Source of the DNA: Progne subis subis
Lineage: Eukaryota; Chordata; Aves; Passeriformes; Hirundinidae
Direction: 5' to 3'
DNA length: 64,000 nucleotides
NCBI GenBank assembly: GCA_022316685.1
Contig: JAKJHU010000037.1
Span: 21,909,188-21,973,187 of the forward strand
Positions 13,801 through 25,407 of the stretch are shown piece after piece. Below the pieces are notes generated by a model, which saw nothing but the letters and a program-made list of their open reading frames with translations, had not been told where the DNA came from and ran no database searches. The position numbers and the translations under genes were made by a program. Each line of letters begins with the position of its first letter. Position 1 is the stretch's first letter.

Positions 13801-15585
13801 GTCAAGGGAATGTCCATCACATCACTTAACAGGAAATCTTCTTGCCTCCATGCCCATCTTTTCTTACAGGATTTTGGCCCAGTTATGTCCCAAATTCTTG
13901 TTGGACTGATCTACTTCTGCCAGAGTATTTGTTGGAAAAAAATCTGGGCCAAAGGGAAGCAGTGTCATGCTTCAGCAGGTTCCACAAGCAGCATAAGATA
14001 TAGAAGAGAAAAATGCTGTGGAGAGCCCTATCCCAAGGTTTGACCACATGAAACAAGGCTGGGGTGTCCTCACAAATGGGTGTATTGGAAAAGAGATAAC
14101 CATTCAACTGGCAGTGCCTAACATTATACAGCTAGCACTGTTTATAATATACCCTGAAAACTAAAAAAAAAAAAAAAAAACTAAAAAAAAAAAAATTGAC
14201 TGGATTTATGAGTTGTAGGACAAGAGCCAAGAGCCAAGTTAGCTCTTACTCAGTCTTGATGTGTTTGGAGCGATCTCATCTTTATATGTCTGGAACTTTG
14301 TTTTCCTGACTTGGTTTCTTCGTATCTCCAATAGTTTTTATCAAACTGTAACAATGACATTCTTTCTCTAATTTGGCTTGGGGTCAGAAAAGGGGCTCTT
14401 AAATATACACTGTTTAATGGGCTTTTCTTTTAATTTCTTATTCAGAGTCTCTCTTATTCTCTAGTCTCTAAAATTTTCAATTACCTTTTTCCAGTCTACT
14501 CAGGAAGTGCTTGGCTTCCATTTTTCAGAGCAATTGTAACTTTCCCATTAATTTGGTAGCTGTGATAGCACTTGCCGTCTGCCATGACACATGCATGCAC
14601 TCACCCGTCCATCAACCACTCACATACAGTGGGATCTTTGAAGGGGTCCATAGACTGTCCATAGAGGTAAATCTGATAAACCACTTAAAACAGAGGCCAT
14701 CCAGCCTCTGGTGTAAGTCACAGCTCTCGATTTTTTTTGTAACTTAGTCCATTCCCCTTATAGAAAACTTCTGTCTGTGTCAAGTTGACTTTTACATATG
14801 TAAGGTTTCACTGAAGTTGGTTTAACCCTTATCAAGAAGGGGGCAGAGGGTAATAATAAGTAATTTTGGCCTATGATAGTATTATTTCCTCTCGGTTAGT
14901 TTCTTTCTGTGTCTGTTTTTCTGTCTGTGTCTCTAACCAATTCTTTTCCTGAGAGATCTTACACTTTCCTGCCCTGTAAAAGTCTACACAAATCTGACTT
15001 ATGAGCGAATTATCTTTATACCTGTTCCTTGATCACATCAAAGGTCTGCTGCTAATGTTCCTGAATGTTCTTCATACAGATTATGCAGCTGGCTATGGAT
15101 CAGTTAAAGTCTACATTAACCAAGGATGATCTCTAATATTAAAGGTGCTGGTCTAAATGACTGTTAGTACTGTGTGTGATACATCTTTGGATTTACCACA
15201 GTTCATATCTGATAAATGTCAAAGTGACCCTATGGAATATAGAAAGGATTACATATGATTTCTTTAGATTTAAATCTCATTAAAACATTGCTTCTATGAG
15301 ATTGTGAATATTTCTACTGCACTTAATGATGATTTTTCTTTTTAATTTTAGTTATTAGTGAATTCTTCAGTAAAAGCAATGACTATGGCCTATGATAAGA
15401 TTATTATACACCCACCTTCTCCATATTTTTCTCAGGAATTTTGCTTTCTGTTGTCTGAGAAAAAAAATCAGATTTTTTTTAAAGATAAGTGGTAATTTTA
15501 TACTTTCAAGTATGAATTAAAGATGTAATTAAGGTTTAGATGCTCAGAAGACGTGTATCCTCACTGAAATGACATGGATCTGTTG
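13801..15585. other. Unassigned AT-rich stretch
   Basis: The interval contains a double A-run at 14163-14195 (two A-tracts split by CT). Otherwise nothing is recognisable. Open frames are under 80 codons. Confidence 0.55.
14163..14195 (+). repeat. Interrupted poly(A) run
   Basis: Two A-tracts of 18 and 13 bp are separated by CT. It looks like a simple slippage repeat; no retrocopy body is evident upstream. Confidence 0.9.
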
Positions 15586-16041
15586 GTATGAGTCCAGAGG
15601 AGGGCCATGAAGATGATCAGAAGGCTGGAACACCTTTCCTATGAGAAAAGCCTGAAAGTAATTGAGGTTGATCAGCCTGAAGAAGAGCAGGCTCCTAGGA
15701 GACCTTATTGTCATCTTTCAGTACCTAAAGAAGCCTTGCAAACAAGCTGGAGAGTGACTTCTTACAAGTGGTACAAGGGAGGGTGGCTTTAAACTGAGAG
15801 AGGATTGGTTTAGATTAGATATTAAGAAAAAATTCTTCACTGTGAGGGTGAAATTTCAACTGTGGAACTGGTTGCCCAGAGAAGCTGTGGATTCCTCACC
15901 TCTGGGAGTTTTCAAGGTCAGGTTGGATGGGGCTTTGAGCAACCTGGTCTAATGGAAGGCGTCCCTACCCATGGCAGGGGGGTTTGAACTAGGTGATTTT
16001 TAAGGTCCCTCCCAACCCAAACCATTCTATGATTCTATGAG
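15586..16041 (+). mobile_element. CR1 LINE, 5'-truncated 3' end
   Basis: This is the clearest transposon in the window. From 'gagtccagaggagggcca' (about 15590) to the tail 'attctatgattctatga' (16024-16040) the text follows the avian CR1 3' region in order: the gatcagaaggctggaacacct block, a 'ctttaaactgagagagg' block, the 'ttgcccagagaagctgtgg' block, the 'aaggtcaggttggatgggg' block, the 'cccatggcagggg' block, and the final 'ggtccctcccaacccaaaccattctatg'. CR1 copies are normally 5' truncated, lack a poly(A) tail and end in 8-bp repeats, as seen here. The open frame at 15607-15792 is the element read through, not a host gene. Small indels and substitutions indicate an old, inactive copy. Confidence 0.95.
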
Positions 16042-17379
16042 ATGATACCTTTCTATACCATATTATTCATTATGTATTGTAAGTAATTATAATTAAAAGT
16101 AATTTGATTCAGCATGGGTATTCATTTCTGGGTTTTGTTTTCTGGAGCAAATTTTATGCTGAGCAATGATCCATGTTTTCTATTGTAACACCTTATAACT
16201 ACAAGTGGGGATTTTTTGTAAAATATAAGTGACTGCAACTGTAGAGAATGCATGGATATCCAACAAGAGCCACACCAGACCAAAGTGTGTGATGTAGATA
16301 TATATGTACATAGCACAGATGTATATGATATATGTGTGATTCATTATAGTGTGTAGCTCTGTGTGTTTTACCTGGGCAAGGAGGCAAAAGATCCCAGTAA
16401 TTTCAGGGCTTGATTCACCATTGCACTGTGATTACTTTGGTCATGCGAAGTAATTGTAAACCTGGCTTTACTGGGCAGTTAAAGTGGGTTTACAGCTGTC
16501 TTGTGTCAGGGAGCTGAATGAAGCAGCCAATGAATTTAGCACAGAACTCCTGCTGTTTCAGTGTGGAGGAAGCTGCTCCCCCAGGCATCCTTTCCAGCAA
16601 GCATCTCCTGGAGATTGGAGCTGGGCAACTGTTGGAACAATCTGTGTTGTCACAGCACAAAACAGTGAGATCCTTTGAGGCCTTCCGTGAACCTCAGCAT
16701 GTTCAAACTGATTGTTGGAGGAGTCTTCCTTGCTTACGAGTCTAATCCTACTCAGAGGGAGCAAGTATCACCACGTTGCTCCGCACAGGGCAACGTGAGC
16801 TGTGGTGAGTTTGTGTGCTTCACTGCTAGGGTGGCTGTGACACCTCCTTGAAGTATCTGCATCATACTTACAGTAGAGAGTAGGGCTGTGGATTCTCTGA
16901 CAGTGAGAGAGAACAAACCAGATAGAAATGTCCCTGCCCACATTGGTTTTCAGATCTCTTTCTAAAGAGCAGCTTTTCCTTCCGAAGGGTAATGCTGGAG
17001 GGCAATCAGTGCTTTTGTTTGTGACTGATATTCCTTTGTCCTGTTCAGCTCTTCCTCCATCAATGCTGCCAAATAAAGGCTGAACTGTACTATAACTCAG
17101 CCTGGGGTGTCCAAGCACTCCAGTGCTGTGAAAGATTTTTTTTTTTTTTTTTAAACGGATAAATAAAACAGGGGAAAATTACATAAAATATAATAAATAG
17201 ATACAAAATAAAAATACACTCAGAAGACGCTGTGCACACAATAGCTGGAAAGCAGGAGTGCAGCCCTGTTTTCCTCTGTCAGTGGGTCAGTGTGTTCTGT
17301 AAGCACTTCCATCCTGTCGGGTCCCTGGTTGGTCTCCACCTGCTAGCCGGCTCACTCCAGAGGCAGCGCTGACCTGGCC
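16042..17379. other. Unassigned non-coding stretch
   Basis: Nothing recognisable apart from a T-run at 17136-17152. Overlapping open frames at about 16484-17118 on both strands show no domain features. Confidence 0.55.
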
Positions 17380-17760
17380 GCTCCCTCATTTCGCTGGCGC
17401 CAGCGGCTTGATGGGCCTTGCACTTTGATTATTTGTGTTAACAGTTAATTTAGCACCATGGACACGTGTGCCAAAGCTGCCTCCACTTCCTGCAGCCTTC
17501 CAACAAATGGGACTTTTATGAGATGCCTTTCACAGCTCCCCCGCCTCCTCCAGCTCAACTCATTTGCCTCTTTTCTCCCCCACCCCTCCCCTGCCTCCCC
17601 TCCCCACCCCACCGTCTCAATCTCAGCTGTAATCTTTTCTACATCTTGCAGGAAAAGAGCTATTTCTGGCAGCTCTGTCTCAAACACTCGCCCCACTCAA
17701 ACTGATTTAATGGAGATTTATAGACACGAGGCTATGCAGCTCTGAGACGCTTTCCTGAAA
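17380..17760. promoter_or_regulatory. Candidate conserved non-coding element
   Basis: The block begins with a GC-rich palindromic word (ctggcgccag near 17394) and carries a TCF/LEF-like 'ctttgatt' (about 17423). It also has a 'gttaacagttaatt' near-dyad (17437-17450) reminiscent of paired HNF1/homeobox half-sites. A pyrimidine-rich middle (17535-17610) is followed by a second dense block (17620-17760). CpGs are retained more than in flanking DNA. The function is inferred from texture only. Confidence 0.3.
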
Positions 17761-19511
17761 AGTTTTTCTTTGCCTGTGTTACGTATGGAATTTATTTATT
17801 TAATGTTTGGTGTTGCAGCTACACTGTCAACTGTTTGCATGACATATTCCACGTAGTTGGTGGTTTTTTTTTTCCTTTTTTTTTTCCCCCCCAGGAATTC
17901 CAGAGAAATCCTGTTACACAGCACATTTCTGGTCCAATTCATCCCAGCTGCTAACTTTACCAAGCTAAAATCTGACACCCAGGTCCAATTTCATTAAACC
18001 CCAGCCGGCATGGTTCTTTGTGATAATACTGACTCTTGTCTAAGGCAATATGTATTTTGGCTCACTGCTACAAATAAATCCTGTCATAAGTACCTTCTTC
18101 CTAGTATGCAGCACGCTGCAATGGTCCAAAAAAAAAAAAAAAAAAAAAAAAAGGCAGCAGCTTCTGTTAGAAGTTGTGGAGAAGAAAGACCTTTGTAATA
18201 ATTTATCATGATTTTCCAAATAAGTTCTCTGCTATCTTAAGAAATTATGTTCTCTAAAAAAATGAGAATTTTAGTTGTATATAGCATCAAAACTGCTGCT
18301 TCTGTTGTCATTCCAGCTTTGATTGATGCAGAATGACCTAGACTGGTATGTAAGGGACTATACTTACAGCCCAATACGTACAACATATTGATTCTGTGTT
18401 ACCCTTTTCCAAGTGCCCAAGTACTAAAATTGACATTAAATATTCAAAACAGCCAGGTAAACAAAAAGAAATGTATTGTTAAACTCCCATTTCCTCTTTG
18501 TTGTTGTTGGGTGCTTTGTTACGTGGTCAGAAGGGTATGTGCTGGTATTGGGACTCCTCCTGGACTCCTCCAGCAGGCATACATCACATCCAGTCCCACT
18601 TAGCCTCCACATGAGACTTGGCTTTTGTGTGGACTTTCAGCCTGAGGGTTTATTTCACTTGACCTCTTTCCCATCCCTATGTGTTGACACACATGGATGG
18701 TCCCCTGTCTGCTTACAGGAGCAGGAACTGGGGTGTCCCCATCCTGCCAAGTGCTCCAGGTGGCTGCATCTCAGATGGCTTCAGGTGCAGGAACCTTCTG
18801 ACCCAAGCTACTTGCAGGAGCTGGGGCATAAAGCTGTTTCTCAGTGTCTCCCCTGAGTGACAATTATTTTCCTTTTTTAAATGAAATTTAATGACCTAAG
18901 TGTAACTTGTTGAGGACAAGTCCTGGACTCTTCTCATCTTCCAAACAAGCACTGTATGAGCCCTGATTCTGCTTGCTCTCCTGCCTCCTCCTTGTTTAAC
19001 AAATGGTATTTTGAAATCATGCCATAGTGTATTTTTAAATATCAAATTTTGCTGTGTTTTGAAATTGCAGATTCCCATTGGTCAAGAAGGTTTTGTCCCT
19101 GTGTTTAACATTTTGTTATTATGGTCTCTGTTAAGCTCCAGGACAGCACATTTTGGAGGTCGCTGGTGAATATCCTTTGCTTAAGCTGAGGCAGGTACTT
19201 TCCTGATAGATTTTTTTTTTTTTTTGTGACACCAAGGGAAAAGTTAACAAGTTGGAGGAATATAGATATTACCATTTCAGATCAGACCAGTTGTGCCTTG
19301 AGACCACTATTTTGCTGTGAGAGTAGCTAATCCTGGATGACAGGTTTTTTACAAATTAAACATAGTTTGGGAATGATTATCCTGTGTAAGGGCAGCAGCA
19401 CTGGAAATTAAATGGGTTTTCCAGTCTGCCTATTGTGCAGAACATTGCTTTAGACTTTTTGGGAATTTACATTTGTTCTGGTCAGTTATAAGGTTTTACA
19501 AAAGACCTAGG
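17761..19511. other. Unassigned stretch with simple repeats
   Basis: The interval contains a T/C tract at about 17866-17893, an A25 run at 18128-18152 and a T-run near 19211. The 126-codon frame at 18476-18856 has no domain, and its composition does not look like a conserved protein. Nothing else is recognised. Confidence 0.55.
18128..18152 (+). repeat. Poly(A) run, 25 bp
   Basis: Uninterrupted A-tract. No retrocopy body was identified. Confidence 0.9.
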
Positions 19512-19605
19512 AAGTGTTGAAATTGCAAGTTCGCGTTGGACCAAGTGTTGCAGAAACATGGTGTTTCAACACTGTGTACGTCATGAACCTGTAATTTCAA
19601 CACTT
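19512..19605. ncRNA. Long imperfect hairpin, miRNA-precursor-like or MITE-like
   Basis: The two arms are near-complementary over 39 positions. The outer 13 bp (19512-19524 against 19593-19605) pair perfectly. The next 26 positions give 17 Watson-Crick pairs, 3 G-U pairs and 6 mismatches. The innermost 7-bp block (19544-19550 against 19567-19573) closes a 16-nt apical loop (19551-19566). The size (94 nt), the single apical loop and the scattered mismatches without bulges fit a microRNA precursor. They equally fit a decayed palindromic DNA transposon. CpGs are present in both arms (19532-19535, 19579-19580). No known miRNA seed was recognised. Strand cannot be decided from symmetry. Confidence 0.4.
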
Positions 19606-20374
19606 TCTAAGAGTCACCAGAGTCTCCCAGGCTGAACTATAACATAACTCAGTTTTCTCCCCTGAACACTCAACTATCCTTTTTTTTTTCCCCCCCCCGG
19701 AAAATATAATTTGAAACACTATTTGGCTGATGTTAAAGAGTTTTAAATTGTTTTATTAATAATGAAGGAAAGTCAAAGTAAAGGATTACTGCAAACAGAG
19801 AAACTTGCTGACTCAAGTGTTAGCGGTGGTGAGTCCTTCTGCTGGATAAATACAGTGGACTAGGGTTGCAGTTTTAATTATGGATTCACTTGTGAGGGAC
19901 AAAGCTGAATTTTTACAAGCCGTCTGTGGTTATGCTTCTGCCTTATGTCATTGCGCACTGGTTCTGATATCAACTGTTAAACTCTTGCAAATGAATCTGC
20001 TGTTGCTTCTGCCTCTGCGCTGTATCTCCCTCAGGCTCAGCCAGAGTGGGGAAGAGATGTGCGGCACAGCCTTGAATGCAATTTTAAGCAATTTTTACCT
20101 GCCCTGCACAGTCCACAGCAACACAGCTGAGACTTATGCACTGAGGCATGTGCTCTCCTTCACTAGTCTCCCTCTTCAGATCAAACCAACAGGCATCCAG
20201 GATGGAACCTCCCTTTTAAAGACATCTCCTAACCCTGGGGAAGCCAGGGCTGTCACAGCTGCAGTAGTAAGAAGGGACAAGACCACCTTGTCCTGTAAGA
20301 CATCGTGGCTTTGTTTCCTCAACTGGTAGCCTGTCTGCTGAGTGACCTGGTACTCCTATTCAGTGAAAAAAATT
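19606..20374. other. Unassigned stretch
   Basis: A T10C9 tract sits at 19680-19698. The 149-codon forward frame at 19880-20329 is the longest here, but it has no recognisable domain or motif and I do not regard it as a gene. Confidence 0.5.
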
Positions 20375-20600
20375 CCTTGGTCCTAACACAACACTTTTTG
20401 TGCACTGACTCAAAGCATTTTGCAAAGGTTGAGCAACATCCCTCTATTAGATTGAGAAAATGAGGTACAGACAGACCAGAGTGATTGCTGGAAGTCCCCA
20501 ATGAGGGCAGCAGAGGACGGAGCCCCAGTAGCCAAGTTCTTATTCAGTAGCCAAGTTCTTACTCAGTAGCCAAGTTCTTACTCAGTAGCCTATTCCCTTG
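20375..20600 (+). mobile_element. MIR-like (CORE-SINE) relic
   Basis: The order of weak matches follows the amniote MIR family: 'aaagcattttgcaaa' (about 20413), 'ttgagaaaatgaggtacagacaga' (20453-20476), a 'gtgattgctggaagtcccc' equivalent of 'gtgacttgcccaaggtcac', then 'gggcagcagaggacggagccccag' (20505-20528) matching 'agtggcagagccgggaatagaaccc'. Divergence is high, as expected for a repeat predating birds. The 3' end has been tandemly amplified (20527-20590). Confidence 0.5.
20527..20590 (+). repeat. 19-bp tandem repeat, 3.4 copies
   Basis: The unit 'agtagccaagttcttactc' is repeated at 20527, 20546 and 20565, with a partial fourth at 20584-20590. The only difference among full units is T for C in the first. 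The near-identity indicates a recent duplication, in contrast with the old SINE around it. Confidence 0.95.
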
Positions 20601-23600
20601 GACACACTGTCTCCATTCACTCAGCTTCCCACCATCCTGTGATGGCAGGAGGGCAGGCAAGTATAAGGTGAGTTCTTGATGCAAAATCTTTGTTTTGCAC
20701 TTTTCCTTATGTGTTTGCCCAACTTCAGTAACCTTTCAGAAGCATCCTCCTCCTTTTCATATCCCTTGATATTCCCTCAAGGTCTAAATGACCAATATTT
20801 TCTTTAAGTATAACATTTTTCTCTTTATGCATTTATGAGATGAATTGGGAAACTTCCTGTACTATCCCTGGGAAACTGGACAACAAGCAGGACAGGAACT
20901 CCTGCATTAACATAGCTTGTATTAAACATGCACTGCTGTGTCTGTTCTGAGGGTGGGAGATAGAGAACTACTGGGAATAGCCAGGATTTCTCTCTGTTGT
21001 AGGCAAGGCTGCTGAGAAAGCACAAACCAGCCACAGTGGTGAAGTCATGCAAATGCAATGCTACCAAAGGCCACAGGAATTGTGGAAAGATTTGTGTAAA
21101 TATCTCATGCATTCTTGTGCTCTAAGGTTTATGGAAACAAAAACCACAGTCACAGAGCCCATGCCACATTTGCTCGTCCCTTCCCTCTTCTGTTTCTTCT
21201 CTACAGAAAGGTTGTAGAACAGTTTATATGCAGCCAAGAAACTGATTTTTTTTTTTCTTTTTGTGTTTATTAGTAATGTTTAAAAAAAAAAAAAAAGTGG
21301 AAAAGATGGTAAGCATAAACAAAGTTCAGCAGGGTGCAAGGGGACGGGTGGCTGATTTGTGAGTATCGTGAACATCTTTGCTGTAAGAACGCCTGGAAAA
21401 ATACATGCCACACTCATGTTTCCTAAGTCATTTCATACAATATATAGTCTCTATCACCCACTAACTGGACCCCCTTCCCCTACACCATTTCATTCAGTCA
21501 ATTGTCCATGCAATTCTCTTACCTGCAAAGGGAAGATACTGCATGTTTACCTTCCTGCTTCATTTTTGAGGTTTTATCATGCTGTCTTGAGAGGCTGACA
21601 ATACCTGAGTCTAGACAAAACCAGCCCTGTTTATTCATGTCCTGGTGTCCATTCCTGTCTGTTTTTGACTGCACCAAGGACATTCTCCCCTTCTTCAGAT
21701 GTTTTGTATCATTTCAGATAGTAGTATCACGCTAGAGAGGGACAGTCTACATGAGGGCTGTTACGAGTAAATAGCTCAGGGGAATAATGCACCTGTTGGG
21801 GGATATGTGGGTTGATCCTACTGCTGCTGCTGGATGTCAGCTCCTGGGAGCTGGTGATTGACTACACAACATTGTTGGGAGAAGGAGAGCACTCTATCAG
21901 GTGTCCTTTCTTCTTCAGGTCTTAGCTGCATGCAGTCCCAAACTGACAAGAGTGAGGACAGGAAAAACACAGAAAGAGCTGGTTAAAAGATACATCCTTA
22001 GAATGTTTAAATTAACCACACTTTTTCAAGTCTGAGGGAGCTTTACTATTTTTGAGTGGTTGCACAGACCAGAGCGCAGGGAACACGGGAGCAAAGGACT
22101 CCAGCAGGGGCTGGAAGCTGTGAAATTGCTGAGAAAGGAGAAGAACAACTTGTATTGTCTCAGGGTAATAACCAGCCTGGCTACTGGCACAGGGACTGCT
22201 GTAACCCAAAGGTGATCATCTTCCTTTTGTCGCAAACCCCAAACCTTTGCTGCTTTCCCACAGTGCCACAGCACCCAGTGTGTGCCGCCTTCCCCGGCCC
22301 CCTTCATGCATCGGGGTGCATTTTTCTTTTTTTCCAAGAGGAGATTTTTACATGTGGGAAGTTAGGCAGGGTGAGCTGGTGCTAACCCTGGCTGACTGCA
22401 ATGGCTGCGAAGCCGGCCCCCAATGGAGGGACATTGGCTGTGGCTCCGAGCAGCCCGGATGCTTCAGCAGGTGGCACTGTGAGTCCTGCTCACCCACTGT
22501 GGGGCTTTTCTGCTTCCAGAGGTATTTTTCTTTTGGATAAGGAATAAAGCTGAAGTTCTGACCACTTGTGGTCTTTCAAAATGCCAAGGTATTTTTCAAA
22601 ATACAGGGGTGCTGGCCGAGGCATCCTTAGCCAAGCTGCAGCTTGGGTAGCATCCTGCCAGTTCAGAGCTACATCAATGATTCCACTGGGATATGATTTA
22701 TTTCTTCACTTCCCGTCCCAAAGGAACACCCACAAAGTTGTGAAAGTTGTGCACAAAGTACACAGTGTAATGGAGGCTGCACTGATTGCTAGGTGAGGGT
22801 TAGCTTAGTAATAGCTGGCGTTTCTGGAGTGGTTCTTCAGAACAGAAGTGAGCAGGAAAGAAATAGCTAAGCAGCTGCTAGTCAAGGGTGCTGCTGATAT
22901 ACAAATTACAAAGGGGATAAAATTCTCCAGCATGTCAGTTGTGAAACATTTATTAAGTTAACAAGCCTACAAGGACCAATAACACCATCCTCACTGTCTA
23001 TTCCTGCAGCCACTTATGGGTACAGGCATTAGTCTTGCTTTAGCAGAAGCATGAGGAATTTGGTGCTAGTTATCCTGCTCTGGTCTTTTCCAATCACCCA
23101 ACTGGCCAAACTCAGTAGCAGTAATTTATTTGCTTCTATCACTTGCTTCAGCTATGGGATCAAAAGACAATTATTTGATTGTATTACATAATCAGGGTAT
23201 TGTTAGGACAGATGATTTTATATTTTAGATTCTAGCGGACAGCGTCATCACCCTTTTTCTGAGGGAGTCCCTTGCTCACAGCACATGATTTGGAAAGTTC
23301 CAGAGAAAGTACTCAGCCACCTGCTTCCAGATTCCCTCCAGCTTTTCTGTCCTCCTCCCTTCCGTGACTGCTGCATGAGGGGTGCAGTGCTCCTGACCCT
23401 TCAAGAGTGCTATTTGCTTATTTTATCTCTGAAAACAAAACAAATTTCTCTGTGTTTTGTTCTATTTCCTACATGATAGAATCTTTTGTTTTCACTTGCA
23501 ACCTTTGCAGCTTCCAAGAATTTTTACTCCTTGTGGTTTGCTGAGATGCACGGGGTTCAATAGTCTGCCACCAGGCCCTGGCCCAAGGTCGAGGATTCCC

Positions 23601-23699
23601 TCCTTTTCCTTCCCAGTATTGTCCTGCATCCTGCGAGGCCCTTCTCCTTACATTGCTGTGGCTGTCGTGACAAAGGGGACTGGCACCAGGCACACTCCT
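20601..23699. other. Unassigned non-coding stretch
   Basis: The interval contains a T-run near 21247 and an A-run at 21283-21296. A moderately GC-rich part (22050-22530) has several overlapping frames of about 100 codons on both strands but no domain. Nothing is recognised as a gene. Confidence 0.5.
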
Positions 23700-24010
23700 G
23701 CTGCCACGGTGACAGCTGCTGAGCACTCGCCAAGCTCTAATGACAATAGCATGACCTCAGATACTTTATTAAGAAAGAAAACTTGAAAGGGAGGCTACGC
23801 TTAAAAGCAGACAATAACACCTCGTCTCAATGCAGTGCATTGTTTTTTGCAAGCCCAGGATAGAAATGCTTTAATATAATCTCGGCCTATTCTCTCCCAG
23901 CCTCCCTCCCCATTTTATGCACAGGTTCATCCGCATCCATGGTGGATTCTAGTTCTCAATAGCCTCTGTATGACTCAAAACATGCAAATAGATGTTATGG
24001 ACCACTGGGC
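23700..24010. promoter_or_regulatory. Candidate conserved non-coding element
   Basis: The stretch retains several CpGs in otherwise CpG-poor DNA (near 23706, 23727, 23799, 23822, 23883, 23932) and has no simple repeats. It holds TF-like words including an octamer-like 'atgcaaat' at 23983-23990 and 'taatgacaa' near 23739. CpG retention outside an island suggests constraint or low germline methylation. This is inference from texture. Confidence 0.3.
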
Positions 24011-25050
24011 TCAGTATAAAGTCAGGCATCATATTGACCAGGCCATACTTTTAATGCTGCTGAGGCACTGGTTATTTCTCTGTGCTTCACTTTCTCTGGG
24101 GTGATAATGCAGTAAATGGGGGTGATGCTACTTTAGTCCTCACAACAAAGCCTCCTGAGCAACATGGGTCTGGATGGAGCTGTGCTATGGAAGGAGGGGG
24201 AGGCTGGGAGCTGTACTGTGCATGGAGCTTCTCTCCCCTACGGACATGAAAGGGGAAGACCCTGGTGGGCAAGAGCTTGTGTTGAGCTGTGCCTGAACTC
24301 TGCAGCCGGGATGGCTGTGGCAGAAAACCTTTGCCCGAAGCCACACAGAAAGTTTGAGAATGAGTAAATAGCCTTGGCAGAAGGAGGAAGTAGAGCTGGT
24401 CAGAAAAATTCTGACTAAACAAGTTTTCGTTGGAATTTACCGATTCATCAACATCAAAGCACTTTGTGGAGAGGGTCCAATTTTGACAAAGTTGCTTCCA
24501 AAACCAGGCAGGGCTTGAAAACTGCCTGCTAGGCACATTTTGGAAACCTGGCTAGCTTTATGCTGATTTATGCTGTCGGTTCCTTAGCAGTTCAACAACT
24601 GGCTGTTGAGAAGTGTATCTTGCCAGGTGTGAATCTGAAGTGACTGTCTCCAAGCAAGGAATCCCATGGTGGTCAGCATCTGTGACCCTGTTCCTGCTGC
24701 TTGTAAAACCCCTGGCTCAGGGACATTAACTCTGAAGAGTGCTATCAACTTTTATCAGGCACTCAAAAAAGAAACAGAAAAATCAACTGATATAAGAGTT
24801 GCTGCTTTCAATTCTGGGACCTTTAAATTTGAATTTCGAAACAAAATGTCTGTGTTCCATTTATTTTTTCTACATGCTAAAATAACTCCATTGATTTAAA
24901 CAGAATAACTATTCAGCTGAGTTTGTGTAAATTGGAGAACTTCAATGAATTGCTACATAACCTTTGGAACAGAATAAAGCCCACAAAAATACCTAGATAT
25001 TTATCCTTTCCAGTTGGAGTGAACAATTCTTCTTTTGCTTCTTATGGATG
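24011..25050. other. Unassigned stretch with two weak repeat relics
   Basis: A phrase at about 24330-24360 ('tttgcccgaagccacacaga') resembles the MIR 'cttgcccaaggtcacacag' core. Another at 24880-24945 ('aactccattgatttaaacag' followed by 'gtgtaaattggag') resembles the old palindromic amniote repeat. Both are short, so confidence is low. The 149-codon reverse frame at 24087-24536 has no domain. Confidence 0.35.
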
Positions 25051-25075
25051 ATACTGATGGTAAACCTTAAAAACA

Positions 25076-25113
25076 AGAGGAGAAGAAGAAGAAGAGAAAG
25101 AAAAAAAAAAAAA
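25076..25113 (+). repeat. Purine-rich (AAG)n/A-rich tract
   Basis: A short AAG-type microsatellite grades into an A-run. Confidence 0.85.
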
Positions 25114-25180
25114 CCGCTTGCTGGACTTGGTTCTTCTTATTGTGTAGTTCCTCTTCTTTTACCCTTTGCAACTGGGTTTG

Positions 25181-25199
25181 TGCGTGTGTGTGTGTGTGC
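25181..25199 (+). repeat. (GT)n microsatellite
   Basis: About seven GT units lie at 25184-25198, next to a TGCG start. Confidence 0.85.
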
Positions 25200-25366
25200 A
25201 AGACAGGGGGAGACAGAGAGGAAGGGGTATTTTACATTTCCCATGATATGTTTTGTTTAGGATTGTGGTAGCTGCATTCATTGTGCATAATCTATAACGC
25301 TTTACAGAGCATTTCTTGAGCTTGTCTTCATAGGAGGAAAAACTGCTGGTGGTGTTGTTGGTGGGG

Positions 25367-25407
25367 TTTTTTTTGTTTGTTTGGTTGGTTGGTTGGTTGG
25401 TTTTTCC
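25367..25407 (+). repeat. (TTTG)/(GGTT)n microsatellite
   Basis: TTTG units pass into about five GGTT units (25383-25402). The open frames reading Val/Gly/Trp/Leu or Asn/Pro/Thr repeats here are products of the microsatellite. Confidence 0.85.

Noticed and set aside
15607..15792. 61-codon plus frame as a gene
   Set aside because: Lies wholly inside the CR1 element.
19880..20329. 149-codon plus frame as a gene
   Set aside because: No family resemblance, no splice or promoter context; length is within chance for this GC content.
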